From: Taishania sp965247975
GTDB lineage: Bacteria > Bacteroidota > Bacteroidia > Flavobacteriales_D > Crocinitomicaceae
Direction of reading: 5' to 3'
DNA length: 64,000 nucleotides
Assembly: GCA_965247975.1 (NCBI GenBank)
Contig: OZ252050.1
Span: 3,348,001-3,412,000 of the forward strand
Below the pieces are notes generated by a model that did no database searches, was not told the origin of the DNA, and saw nothing but the letters and a program-made list of their open reading frames with translations. This document shows positions 1 through 7,277 of the stretch, piece after piece (position 1 is the first letter of the stretch; the number at the start of each line of letters is the position of its first letter). A program made the position numbers and the translations under genes.

Positions 1-620
1 TTTCTCCATTCATCGACTACTTTTGGATCTAAAGCATCTGTCATTTCAGTTTCTATGAATCCTGGCGCAATGGCATTGCAACGAATATTTCTAGAACCTA
101 ATTCTTGTGCAATTGATTTTGTAAAACCAATCAACCCTGCTTTCGACGCTGAGTAGTTTGATTGTCCCGCGTTTCCGCTCACTCCAACCACTGATGACAT
201 ATTGATAATTGAACCAGAACGCGCTTTTAACATCGGTTTTTGAGCAGCTTTGGTTAAATTGAACGCTGATTTTAAGTTGGTGTTGATTACCTCATCCCAT
301 TGTTCTTCCGTCATACGCATGAGTAAAGTATCACGAGTAATTCCTGCGTTATTCACTAAAACATCCACCGTTCCGAATTCAGCGACAACATCATCTACCA
401 ATTTTTGAGCTTCATCAAAAATAGCTGCGTTTGATTTAAATCCTTTTGCTACTCCACCATTTGCTGTGAGTTCAGCTTCCAAAGCACGCGCTTTTTCGTC
501 TGATGACAAATAAGAGAACGCCACTTTAGCGCCTTGTTTCACGCATTCTTCAGCGATTGATTTACCAATTCCGCGAGATGCTCCCGTTATCAAAACTACT
601 TTATCCTGTAATAATTTCAT
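1..620 (-). CDS. fabG: 3-oxoacyl-ACP reductase FabG (3' end outside window)
   Basis: NADPH-dependent reduction of 3-oxoacyl-ACP in type II fatty acid synthesis, in the cytoplasm. About 206 residues are visible and some 40 C-terminal ones lie beyond the window edge. It is a classical short-chain dehydrogenase: the cofactor motif TGASRGIG is at residues 12-19, NNAG at 90-93, the catalytic Ser at about 143, and the YxxxK pair at Tyr156 and Lys160. The PGFIETEM segment near residue 186 is typical of FabG. The ATG at 618-620 is the natural start and has a TATATTTG box 18 nt upstream. Other SDR enzymes share the fold, but the segment from Asn90 through the PGFIETEM stretch favours FabG. Confidence 0.9.
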   Translation of the reverse strand, partial: MKLLQDKVVLITGASRGIGKSIAEECVKQGAKVAFSYLSSDEKARALEAELTANGGVAKGFKSNAAIFDEAQKLVDDVVAEFGTVDVLVNNAGITRDTLLMRMTEEQWDEVINTNLKSAFNLTKAAQKPMLKARSGSIINMSSVVGVSGNAGQSNYSASKAGLIGFTKSIAQELGSRNIRCNAIAPGFIETEMTDALDPKVVDEWR

Positions 621-638
621 GTCAAAAACTTTTATAGA

Positions 639-646
639 CAAATATA
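639..646 (-). promoter_or_regulatory. -7 box of fabG promoter
   Basis: Read on the minus strand this is TATATTTG, a full match to the Bacteroidota -7 consensus TAnnTTTG, 18 nt before the fabG ATG. No clear -33 TTTG is seen at the expected 19-nt spacing, so this is a partial call. Confidence 0.45.
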
Positions 647-737
647 GCTATTCTTGTAAAATTGCAGTCAGAACAAAGTATTAGAAAACTCAATAAATAG
701 TTTTTTAAAATCTCATTAAAAAAAAAGTTAAAAAAAT

Positions 738-768
738 TTTGGAATATTGAAAAAGTAGTTTACCTTTG
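738..768 (+). promoter_or_regulatory. Promoter of small RNA unit 1
   Basis: The -33 element TTTG (738-741) and the -7 element TACCTTTG (761-768) are separated by exactly 19 nt, the Bacteroidota sigma-A arrangement. Upstream lie two A-tracts (9 A at 718-726, 7 A at 730-736) that could act as a curved or UP-like element. No protein gene follows, only the small RNA unit, and an almost identical arrangement recurs 327 bp downstream. Confidence 0.7.
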
Positions 769-772
769 AATC

Positions 773-842
773 TAGGTTTAGTTGTAAAAGGTAGGTTAGG
801 TTAGGTTTGAAAGGAGTGAAACGCACGTTTCGCTCCTTTCTT
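773..842 (+). ncRNA. Putative small RNA, copy 1 of twin pair
   Basis: A predicted transcript of about 70 nt starts a few bases after the TACCTTTG box. It consists of a 5' segment with three AGGTT/AGGTTT-type repeats (about 790-808) followed by a strong hairpin: GAAAGGAGTGAAACG (809-823) pairs with CGTTTCGCTCCTTTC (826-840), with a single G-U pair. The block 764-842 recurs at 1091-1169 with one substitution. The T tract after this hairpin is poor (TTCGTTT), so termination here may be weak. There is no recognisable coding sequence; the short frame starting at TTG 807 runs through the hairpin and its protein is not credible. I do not recognise a known RNA family. Confidence 0.6.
809..842 (+). 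terminator. Hairpin ending small RNA unit 1
   Basis: A 14-15 bp stem with a minimal loop, followed by TT then CGTTT. It resembles an intrinsic terminator, but the U tract is short. Confidence 0.5.
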
Positions 843-1064
843 CGTTTAGGCACTTTGGTTTATCAAAACAATGTTTACAATTTCCAATTTGGTCATTGCA
901 CATTATCCACGTTTCATAATTCTAAAAAATATACCATCGATTTTATGTATTTTAAAATATGCTTATCGATGAGTGAAATCTCCGATGTTTTCCGTCGTTT
1001 AAAAAAGAGAAAAAAATCACCAATTAACAGCAAGAAAAAAAATTGAAAAAAAATTGAAAAAAAA

Positions 1065-1095
1065 TTTGGACTTTAAAAAAAGTAGCATATCTTTG
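1065..1095 (+). promoter_or_regulatory. Promoter of small RNA unit 2
   Basis: The -33 TTTG (1065-1068) and -7 TATCTTTG (1088-1095) have the same 19-nt spacing as the first copy. Immediately upstream are three runs of eight A at an 11-bp period (1035-1042, 1046-1053, 1057-1064), i.e. phased A-tracts. Confidence 0.7.
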
Positions 1096-1099
1096 AACC

Positions 1100-1172
1100 T
1101 AGGTTTAGTTGTAAAAGGTAGGTTAGGTTAGGTTTGAAAGGAGTGAAACGCACGTTTCGCTCCTTTCTTTTT
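1100..1172 (+). ncRNA. Putative small RNA, copy 2 of twin pair
   Basis: Second copy of the small RNA unit. It is identical to copy 1 over the 5' AGGTT-repeat segment and the hairpin (stem arms 1136-1150 and 1153-1167), and here it is followed by TTTTTT, so the terminator is better. The -33 and -7 elements are conserved although the spacer sequence between them differs, which argues for selection on promoter, RNA and hairpin rather than a very recent duplication alone. No coding potential is evident. Function unknown. Confidence 0.62.
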
Positions 1173-1173
1173 T
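1136..1173 (+). terminator. Intrinsic terminator of small RNA unit 2
   Basis: The 14-15 bp GC-containing stem is followed directly by a run of six T, the expected form of an intrinsic terminator. Confidence 0.65.
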
Positions 1174-1672
1174 GTGTCATTATCATTTCAATGGAGTGAA
1201 ATCAGTTCAACCTTCTCAAAAATTGAGAACGAGTAAAAACCAACCAAATTAATTCCGAAATTATTTTTATTGACTCGTCGCATACTTACCACTTGTATCA
1301 AGTAGTTACAGCCAAAACAATTGATAATCAACTTATTATTTTCAACATTAAGGATGTAAGGGAAATAAGAGTTTGTGTGTGACGTGTCCCGGATAGCCAA
1401 CAGGAGGATAGTTAAGATCGCCTGTGGCGTTAAAAGAAAGATATTCGATGCGCGAAATGCCACTAGTATTTTTCATGCAGATCTTAAAAAACCGCAAGGT
1501 TGGTCCTTAATTTTACAACGACTACGTAACTAGAAATTCAAATCCATAGTTGAATAATTACATTGGGTTATTAGTTTAAATCTCTTTATGTCCTAAACGC
1601 CTTAATGTTTAAAATTCAAATTAATCAGCTAGGGAATAATTTAGTGGTAATTTTGCGACGATTCAATTATTT
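1173..1672. other. 500-bp stretch without a recognisable gene
   Basis: Only short frames are present: 1188-1463 (91 residues, non-ATG start) and 1348-1476 (42 residues from ATG), both on the minus strand. Neither has a recognisable motif, a promoter box or convincing composition. The segment may hold decayed coding sequence; I cannot name it. Confidence 0.4.
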
Positions 1673-3409
1673 TTAATTGAAAAAGTCCCAAGTAATCCCC
1701 AAACGAATATTCATGGCTGGAATCGGATATCCAAAAAGCAATTGATTTTTCGACGGGTTCCATGCATAACCAATGTTCTCCACACGGAAAAAGAATCTAA
1801 ATTGAGCTATTTCAAATCCGCCAAAGACATGCAAATTGGCCATCTGAGGTGTTGTTGTATTGGGTCCATTCAATAACATGGCATCAAGCATAGGTAAATA
1901 CGCCAAGGTTGAATATCGGTCATGGATGGAACCTTCCACCCCAATTTGAGCGAGTAATTTTTTTGTTCTGAACAACCTTCCTTGCAACGCTATTCTGGTT
2001 TGGAGCAAATATTGAGGCACATATTTTCCAGTCATGTAATTCCCTCGAAAGCTTACTTTTAAAATTTTAAAACCGGTTTCAATTTTAGCGCCAACACTGA
2101 AATAATTCAAATTGCCTATCGTATCATTTCTCCAAGTATCATTCACAAAAAAATAATTATTCAAAAGATTGGTTGATTGAACATTCAACTCAAATTGTGT
2201 ATTGTATGATACAGCGTACGAAGCCTTTGCGAAAATATCAGATCGAAATTGTTTTTGTAAGTCGGTAATCGAATCGAGAATGTGATTTCCGTAATAGTAG
2301 CGCTGAAATTGCTCAGGAAGTAAAAAAGAAAAATTAACGCGACCTTGAACCGCAAATTTCCCCAAAGGAACGCGCAATGAACTATTAGTAAACCACTCTT
2401 GATTTGCACCAGCAATATTAAAATTCGTGTGGTTTTGAAGCTCCATCCCTTTGATTTTCAGCTTTAATTCACCATCAATTCCTATTTCTGTTACTTCTTT
2501 TAAGTAACCCAAGTTAGTGTATCGCCAAAAATTGCTCAATAATCCAGCGCGAAAAAAGAGCTTATTTGTCTTCAAATAAATTCCTGCACCATTCAACAAT
2601 TCTGACAATTGATCTTGGTCCCGTGTATTTAACGAGTCATAATTAATTAAGGAATAAATCTGACTCAAATCTACTTCCGTCTCCGAATAGCGATGATTTA
2701 GGATCCGCAAACCGTTTTCTAAATAAATTCCAGTCGCTTTTGTAGAATCCTTCACCAATAAATCCAAGTAATTTTCGAGATGAACCCGCGCTCCTCGGTA
2801 TCTGCTTTGCGCTGTTGGTTTTGACACAGGTAAGTAAATCAATCCAAAATCATCAATCAATGAATTGGAAACAATTCCTCCACTTTGTCCAATATCTTTT
2901 CGAACATAATTGCCTTTTAATTTCATGGAATACACCTTTGAAATGTGTTGAAATTGCAATTGCACATCATGTTGATTGGTAACTGAATTGCGTAAAAAAC
3001 CATTATTCTTGAGCGCATCGTAATTGATGTTCAACAAGTTTTTAGCACCAAATGCTTGCTGATAATTTGCAGAAACAAATTGTGTTCCTTGCGATCCAAA
3101 CACATAGCCAAATCCCAAATGAGGCAAACTTGAAAAGGTCATTTTTCGCCAAGGCGCAAAGTTTCGAAATTGAACTCCTCCAAGCTGTTGATTAAAGAAA
3201 TCTATCGGTAAGGTATTTTCAATGAGACCTCTTCCCGCGCCAGGAAATGTAGCACTGTGTTTTGTGAATGCCAAGTCGATGGAGTCTAATTTTCCACCAA
3301 GGCGATGGTTTATTTTCAAGCTATCCGCAAGATTGGTATACAAATCTACTTGTGCTTGGAACTGACCAAACACGCATAAAAAGCACATCAAACTTGCAAT
3401 TTTTAACAT
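1673..3409 (-). CDS. Putative outer-membrane porin, Porin_10-like
   Basis: A 578-residue protein with a signal peptide (about residues 1-19, ending in QAQ) and a long series of alternating amphipathic beta strands ending in Phe-Phe-Asn. The N-terminal pattern (a short periplasmic stretch, then a conserved segment around residues 75-130 with FRNFAPW and LPHLGFGYVFGSQGTQ) matches the Bacteroidota putative-porin family Porin_10. It probably forms a beta-barrel in the outer membrane; its substrate is unknown. The ATG lies only about 20 nt downstream of the rpsT terminator on the same strand, so it either depends on read-through or has a promoter I could not see. The family call rests on memory of the pattern. 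Confidence 0.7.
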   Translation of the reverse strand: MLKIASLMCFLCVFGQFQAQVDLYTNLADSLKINHRLGGKLDSIDLAFTKHSATFPGAGRGLIENTLPIDFFNQQLGGVQFRNFAPWRKMTFSSLPHLGFGYVFGSQGTQFVSANYQQAFGAKNLLNINYDALKNNGFLRNSVTNQHDVQLQFQHISKVYSMKLKGNYVRKDIGQSGGIVSNSLIDDFGLIYLPVSKPTAQSRYRGARVHLENYLDLLVKDSTKATGIYLENGLRILNHRYSETEVDLSQIYSLINYDSLNTRDQDQLSELLNGAGIYLKTNKLFFRAGLLSNFWRYTNLGYLKEVTEIGIDGELKLKIKGMELQNHTNFNIAGANQEWFTNSSLRVPLGKFAVQGRVNFSFLLPEQFQRYYYGNHILDSITDLQKQFRSDIFAKASYAVSYNTQFELNVQSTNLLNNYFFVNDTWRNDTIGNLNYFSVGAKIETGFKILKVSFRGNYMTGKYVPQYLLQTRIALQGRLFRTKKLLAQIGVEGSIHDRYSTLAYLPMLDAMLLNGPNTTTPQMANLHVFGGFEIAQFRFFFRVENIGYAWNPSKNQLLFGYPIPAMNIRLGITWDFFN

Positions 3410-3429
3410 ATTCTAGAAAATGAAGGTAC

Positions 3430-3454
3430 AAAAAAAGGGGCAAAAAAGCCCCTT
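3430..3454 (-). terminator. Intrinsic terminator of rpsT
   Basis: On the minus strand AAGGGGC pairs with GCCCCTT around a short T-rich loop and is followed by a run of T. It starts about 20 nt after the rpsT stop codon and sits just before the porin start. Confidence 0.85.
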
Positions 3455-3474
3455 CTCAATTTTTTTCAATGCAA

Positions 3475-3726
3475 TTACATTTTGTTAATCATCACTTGCA
3501 AACCTGATTTCAAGTTTGCCGCTTTGTTAGCATGAATTACATTTTTCTTAGCTAATTTATCAATCATACCAGCAACAGAAGGAAACAATTTTGTTGCTTC
3601 ACTTTTATCTTCTAACGAACGCATTTTTCTAATCGCGTTACGTGTTGTTTTGTGTTGGTATTTATTACGAAGTCTTTTCTTTTCGTTTGATCTAATTCTT
3701 TTAATCGCTGACTTATGATTCGCCAT
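3475..3726 (-). CDS. rpsT: 30S ribosomal protein S20
   Basis: Primary 16S rRNA-binding protein of the small subunit. The 83-residue length, the MANHKSAIKRIR start, a very basic N-terminal half and the helical C-terminal half are characteristic. A TATTTTTG -7 box lies 31 nt upstream, in the gap before the tRNA genes, and a strong terminator follows the gene, so it is probably a separate transcription unit. Confidence 0.95.
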   Translation of the reverse strand: MANHKSAIKRIRSNEKKRLRNKYQHKTTRNAIRKMRSLEDKSEATKLFPSVAGMIDKLAKKNVIHANKAANLKSGLQVMINKM

Positions 3727-3757
3727 GTTTTCTAATTTAATTTAAACGTTTATCGGA

Positions 3758-3765
3758 CAAAAATA
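3758..3765 (-). promoter_or_regulatory. -7 box of rpsT promoter
   Basis: TATTTTTG on the minus strand fits TAnnTTTG. The expected -33 position falls inside the neighbouring tRNA gene and shows no clear TTTG. Confidence 0.4.
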
Positions 3766-3771
3766 TCCTTG

Positions 3772-3843
3772 CAGCCCATAGGAGAATCGAACTCCTGTTT
3801 CCAGGATGAAAACCTGGCGTCCTAACCACTAGACGAATGGGCC
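3772..3843 (-). tRNA. tRNA-Glu (UUC), downstream copy
   Basis: On the minus strand it folds as a complete 72-nt cloverleaf without encoded CCA. The anticodon loop TTTTCAT gives anticodon UUC, flanked by CCAGG/CCTGG arms, and the T loop GTTCGATTC is standard. It is identical to the copy at 3855-3926, with an 11-nt spacer. Confidence 0.95.
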
Positions 3844-3854
3844 AAAAAATTTGG

Positions 3855-3926
3855 CAGCCCATAGGAGAATCGAACTCCTGTTTCCAGGATGAAAACCTGG
3901 CGTCCTAACCACTAGACGAATGGGCC
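3855..3926 (-). tRNA. tRNA-Glu (UUC), upstream copy
   Basis: Same 72-nt sequence as the neighbouring copy, anticodon UUC. It is the first gene after a clear promoter (3956-3986), so both tRNAs are probably made from one precursor. The acceptor begins with a G1-U72 pair, which I recall from other Bacteroidota tRNA-Glu genes. Confidence 0.95.
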
Positions 3927-3955
3927 GTAAAGCATTATTCCCAAATTTGGGAGTG

Positions 3956-3986
3956 CAAATATAATTTGAAAAACTTTAATGACAAA
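3956..3986 (-). promoter_or_regulatory. Promoter of the tRNA-Glu pair
   Basis: On the minus strand TTTG (3983-3986), 19 nt, then TATATTTG (3956-3963): a complete Bacteroidota promoter ending about 30 nt before the first tRNA. Between it and the tRNA lies the palindrome CCCAAATTTGGG (3940-3951). Confidence 0.75.
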
Positions 3987-4016
3987 AGTAAATCGCGTTT
4001 TTTTTTGAAATTATTC

Positions 4017-4682
4017 CTATTCTCCGCTGAATTTGAAGCCAACTCGCTTACCAGTTGCGGTACTTAAACTCGATCCCAACATTTGAACTTGTTCCACAGA
4101 AAGCTCTTGCATCACTTGGTAAGGCGGCATAAACAAGTCAAAATCAAGGGCAAACGCAAAAGCGACTTGGATAATGTGTTTCATTGCAGCCGGTGTTAAT
4201 TGATTAGCCGACGGATCTTTGAATAAAAATCCCAATTGTCCTTTTCCTTCGACAAAAAAGTGTTGATCGTGGTTCACAAACATTCTTCCAATCAAATAAC
4301 CTGCATCGTTGTAGCGATTTTGAATAAATGATTCAGCCAAGAAATTGTAGATGTGAATCATCCCGAAAAATCCATTGCGCTCATTACTCTTCAAATAATC
4401 AAGTTCCCATAAAGGATGATTATCAGGTAATCTGAAAACATTCGTATGCATTTGGAAAACAAGCACATCGCTTCCAATAAACACATGAAATTCATTGTCA
4501 CTTTTTTCAATGAAATTCAATCGGATTCGATCGTCTGAAACTTCTCCTTTGAGTTCTTGTAAAACAGATCGAACTTCGGTTTTAATATGCTTGAATGCAT
4601 CTTGCGTATCTTCACTAATATCCTGCTTCAATGCCGACTTCGTGAGCAAGAGATTTAAAATCGTTTTTGAATTTTCATCCAT
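4017..4682 (-). CDS. Conserved hypothetical protein downstream of proS
   Basis: A 221-residue soluble protein without signal peptide or membrane segment. It has a helical, charged N-terminus (residues 1-50) and then a mixed alpha/beta body with the segments DNEFHVFIGSDVLVFQMHT and FGMIHIYNFLAESFIQNRY. I do not recognise a catalytic motif. It starts 2 nt after the proS stop on the same strand, so the two are almost certainly co-transcribed and translationally close. Function unknown. Confidence 0.75.
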   Translation of the reverse strand: MDENSKTILNLLLTKSALKQDISEDTQDAFKHIKTEVRSVLQELKGEVSDDRIRLNFIEKSDNEFHVFIGSDVLVFQMHTNVFRLPDNHPLWELDYLKSNERNGFFGMIHIYNFLAESFIQNRYNDAGYLIGRMFVNHDQHFFVEGKGQLGFLFKDPSANQLTPAAMKHIIQVAFAFALDFDLFMPPYQVMQELSVEQVQMLGSSLSTATGKRVGFKFSGE

Positions 4683-4684
4683 TC

Positions 4685-6163
4685 TTAATATGCTTTAGCA
4701 ATAATTACACGTTTTTCAGAAGGTTTTCCTGTTACCATACACGCTCCTGGTTCAGAAGGATAATCAAAAGGAATGCAACGAATGGTAGCTTGCGTTTCTT
4801 CCTTGATTCGCGCTTCAGTTTCAGCTGTTCCGTCCCAATGCGCAAAATAAAACCCGCCTTTCGATTCCAAATTCGTTTTGAACTCTTCGTAGGTGTCAAC
4901 TACATGCATGTTTTCCGTTCTAAATTGCTTCGCTCGGTTATATAAATTGTCCTGAATTTCATCTAAAAGTTTCACAATAAATGCATCCAAACCTTCAAAC
5001 GCAACAACTTCTTTTGTTTTTAAATCCCTTCGGGCAATTTCAATGTTTCCATTTTCTAAATCGCGCGGTCCCATTGCCAAGCGAATTGGAACTCCTTTCG
5101 CTTCATATTCTGCAAATTTCCATCCTGGACGCTTGATTTTGTCGTCATCATATTTAAAAGAAACTCCAAGCTCTTTTAACTTATCTGCAAGTTCTTTGAA
5201 TTTAGCAGAAATTTGTTCGTGCTCTTCGTCCGTTTTAAAAATTGGAACACCAACTACTTGAATTGGAGCCAACGCTGGCGGAAGAACCAAACCTTCATCG
5301 TCGCTATGCGTCATGATTAGCGCACCCATCAAGCGTGTAGAAACGCCCCAAGAAGTTGCCCAAACATATTCTTGTTTTCCTTCTGCACTGGAGAATTTCA
5401 CATCAAAAGCTTTCGCGAAATTTTGACCTAAAAAGTGTGAAGTTCCAGCTTGTAGTGCTTTTCCATCTTGCATCATTGCTTCGATGCACAAGGTATCATC
5501 TGCACCTGCAAAACGTTCACTTTCTGTCTTCTTTCCTTGAATGACAGGCATTGCCATGAATTTTTCAGCAAATTCCGCGTAAACTCCTAACATTTTTTCA
5601 GTTTCTTCGAATGCTTCTTCTTTGGTAGCATGAGCCGTGTGACCTTCTTGCCATAAAAATTCTGCCGTTCTCAAAAACAAACGCGTTCTCATTTCCCAAC
5701 GAACCACATTTGCCCATTGATTTATTAGTATCGGTAAATCTCGGTAAGATTGAATCCAACCTTTGTATGTATTCCAAATAATAGCTTCAGACGTTGGTCT
5801 AACAATTAATTCCTCTTCCAATTTTGATTTTGGATCAACAACCAATTTTGAAGGATTGTTTGGATCTGTCATTAATCGGTGATGCGTTACAACCGCACAT
5901 TCTTTGGCAAATCCTTCTGCATTTTTTTCTTCTGCTTCAAACAAACTTTTCGGCACAAAAAGAGGAAAATACGCATTTTGATGTCCTGTTTCTTTGAACA
6001 TTTTATCCAGTTGAGCTTGAATTTTTTCCCAAATTGCATAGCCATAAGGCTTAATTACCATGCAACCACGCACTCCCGAATTTTCGGCCAATGCCGCGCG
6101 ATCAATTGTTTCCAAATACCAAGCGGAATAGTCTTCTGCGCGTGTTGTGTGTTTCTGTGCCAT
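4685..6163 (-). CDS. proS: Prolyl-tRNA synthetase (eukaryote/archaeon-like type)
   Basis: Attaches proline to tRNA-Pro. It is a 492-residue class II synthetase. Motif 2 is visible as VVRWEMRTRLFLRTAEFLWQEGHTAH near residues 150-180, motif 3 lies in the segment around GLVLPPALAPIQ, followed by the anticodon-binding domain and a C-terminal domain ending in Tyr. The length and the absence of the long editing insertion between motifs 2 and 3 mark the short type 3 form, not the E. coli-like one. The start is the ATG at 6161-6163. A TAAGTTTG box at 6208-6215 lies upstream, back to back with the promoter of the divergent lipoprotein gene. Confidence 0.95.
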   Translation of the reverse strand: MAQKHTTRAEDYSAWYLETIDRAALAENSGVRGCMVIKPYGYAIWEKIQAQLDKMFKETGHQNAYFPLFVPKSLFEAEEKNAEGFAKECAVVTHHRLMTDPNNPSKLVVDPKSKLEEELIVRPTSEAIIWNTYKGWIQSYRDLPILINQWANVVRWEMRTRLFLRTAEFLWQEGHTAHATKEEAFEETEKMLGVYAEFAEKFMAMPVIQGKKTESERFAGADDTLCIEAMMQDGKALQAGTSHFLGQNFAKAFDVKFSSAEGKQEYVWATSWGVSTRLMGALIMTHSDDEGLVLPPALAPIQVVGVPIFKTDEEHEQISAKFKELADKLKELGVSFKYDDDKIKRPGWKFAEYEAKGVPIRLAMGPRDLENGNIEIARRDLKTKEVVAFEGLDAFIVKLLDEIQDNLYNRAKQFRTENMHVVDTYEEFKTNLESKGGFYFAHWDGTAETEARIKEETQATIRCIPFDYPSEPGACMVTGKPSEKRVIIAKAY

Positions 6164-6203
6164 GAACGTAAAAAGTTATTTTTTTGCTAATTAAAATCTA
6201 TTT

Positions 6204-6234
6204 TTTGCAAACTTAACGAATTATCGTATCTTAG
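6204..6234 (+). promoter_or_regulatory. Promoter of the 6258 lipoprotein gene
   Basis: TTTG (6204-6207), 19-nt spacer, then TATCTTAG (6227-6234), a near match to TAnnTTTG. It lies 23 nt before the ATG and overlaps the -7 box of the divergent proS promoter. Confidence 0.55.
6208..6215 (-). promoter_or_regulatory. -7 box of proS promoter
   Basis: TAAGTTTG on the minus strand, 44 nt before proS, embedded in the -33/-7 spacer of the plus-strand promoter. The two promoters should compete for polymerase. Confidence 0.4.
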
Positions 6235-6257
6235 CAGTACACTCAAATCAATGGATT

Positions 6258-7277
6258 ATGAAAAAAGTAGTTCTTTTTGCTTCATTCCCACTTCTTTTAG
6301 CGTCTTGTTCAATCTCTGAACATTACATGGCAGATGATATTTATGTCGTAAAACCAAGCGATTTAGCTGTTGGTGAATCTACGGCTGATGAGACAAGTTA
6401 CGCAGCATTTAAGGAACGAAAAACAGGACAGTCAAACGATCGCCAAGTTTTCTCTAACTCCAATGATTTTGGTTTCAACAATAATCCATTTGGTTGGTCA
6501 CCTAATTTTTTCGGAAATGGCTATGGATGGTTTTTATACACGAGCCAATTTCCTTATGGCGGGTCAAATTTACATTGGAGCCCAATGGGAAGTAATTATT
6601 GGTTTTATTATGACAACTTAAATGTAATTTCTCATGGTTGGCACAATGGCGTTTGGAATGGCAATAGTTTTGGGTATCTATATCCACAAAATTATGGGAA
6701 TGGATGGTGTTACAGCTATTTTGGTTACAATGGTTATGGTTACAACGGCAATAGCCTTTACGGATACAATGGAAATTACGCTGCGTTAAACGGATTTAGT
6801 GGTCCAAGAGGTTCAATGTCTGGTTATGCAAATCCTAAAGGACGCAACTATGAAAGTACTTTGAAAAGCAGTTCAAGTTTGCCAACAGCTTCTGCAGGTT
6901 CTTATGGAAGATCTGTTGGTTCACGAACTAGCACTCCGACGATTGAAACAAGACCAATCAAAGAAATTGCGGATCGTCCGGTTACAAGACCAACGACTTA
7001 TACATCTGATGGAAGAGCTACAACAAGCGAGACGCCGAATAGAACTTACGTGCGATCTGATGTTTCTTCAAGGCCAACAAATTCAACGTATCAATCGCAA
7101 AACGGAGGCGGAAGAAATAGCGTTTCTATTGGAACAAATAGAGATGGAGGATCTTCCATTTCTGTTTCAGGTAGATCGTCGGAAGGATCTTCGAGTCGTT
7201 CATCAGAAAGTTCCACAAGTGGCGGTTCATCAAGAAGTGGCGGTAATTCAGGAGGATCAAGCAGTAGAAGACATTAA
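6258..7277 (+). CDS. Low-complexity lipoprotein
   Basis: A 339-residue protein with a lipoprotein signal (LLLASC; lipidated Cys at residue 17). Residues about 75-165 are rich in Gly, Tyr, Asn, Trp and Phe with repeated GYNGYGYNGN-like units. Residues about 195-270 are a Thr/Arg/Pro linker. The last 60-70 residues are almost only Ser, Gly and Arg. There is no enzymatic motif. It is probably an envelope lipoprotein of structural or adhesive type. The next gene starts immediately after its stop codon, so the two are coupled and may act together. Function not known. Confidence 0.75.
   Translation: MKKVVLFASFPLLLASCSISEHYMADDIYVVKPSDLAVGESTADETSYAAFKERKTGQSNDRQVFSNSNDFGFNNNPFGWSPNFFGNGYGWFLYTSQFPYGGSNLHWSPMGSNYWFYYDNLNVISHGWHNGVWNGNSFGYLYPQNYGNGWCYSYFGYNGYGYNGNSLYGYNGNYAALNGFSGPRGSMSGYANPKGRNYESTLKSSSSLPTASAGSYGRSVGSRTSTPTIETRPIKEIADRPVTRPTTYTSDGRATTSETPNRTYVRSDVSSRPTNSTYQSQNGGGRNSVSIGTNRDGGSSISVSGRSSEGSSSRSSESSTSGGSSRSGGNSGGSSSRRH

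Noticed and set aside
807..1046. A plus-strand frame of 79 codons through the first small RNA
   Set aside because: It starts at TTG, runs through the hairpin into unrelated AT-rich DNA and has no promoter or domain; it is a by-product of the RNA unit.
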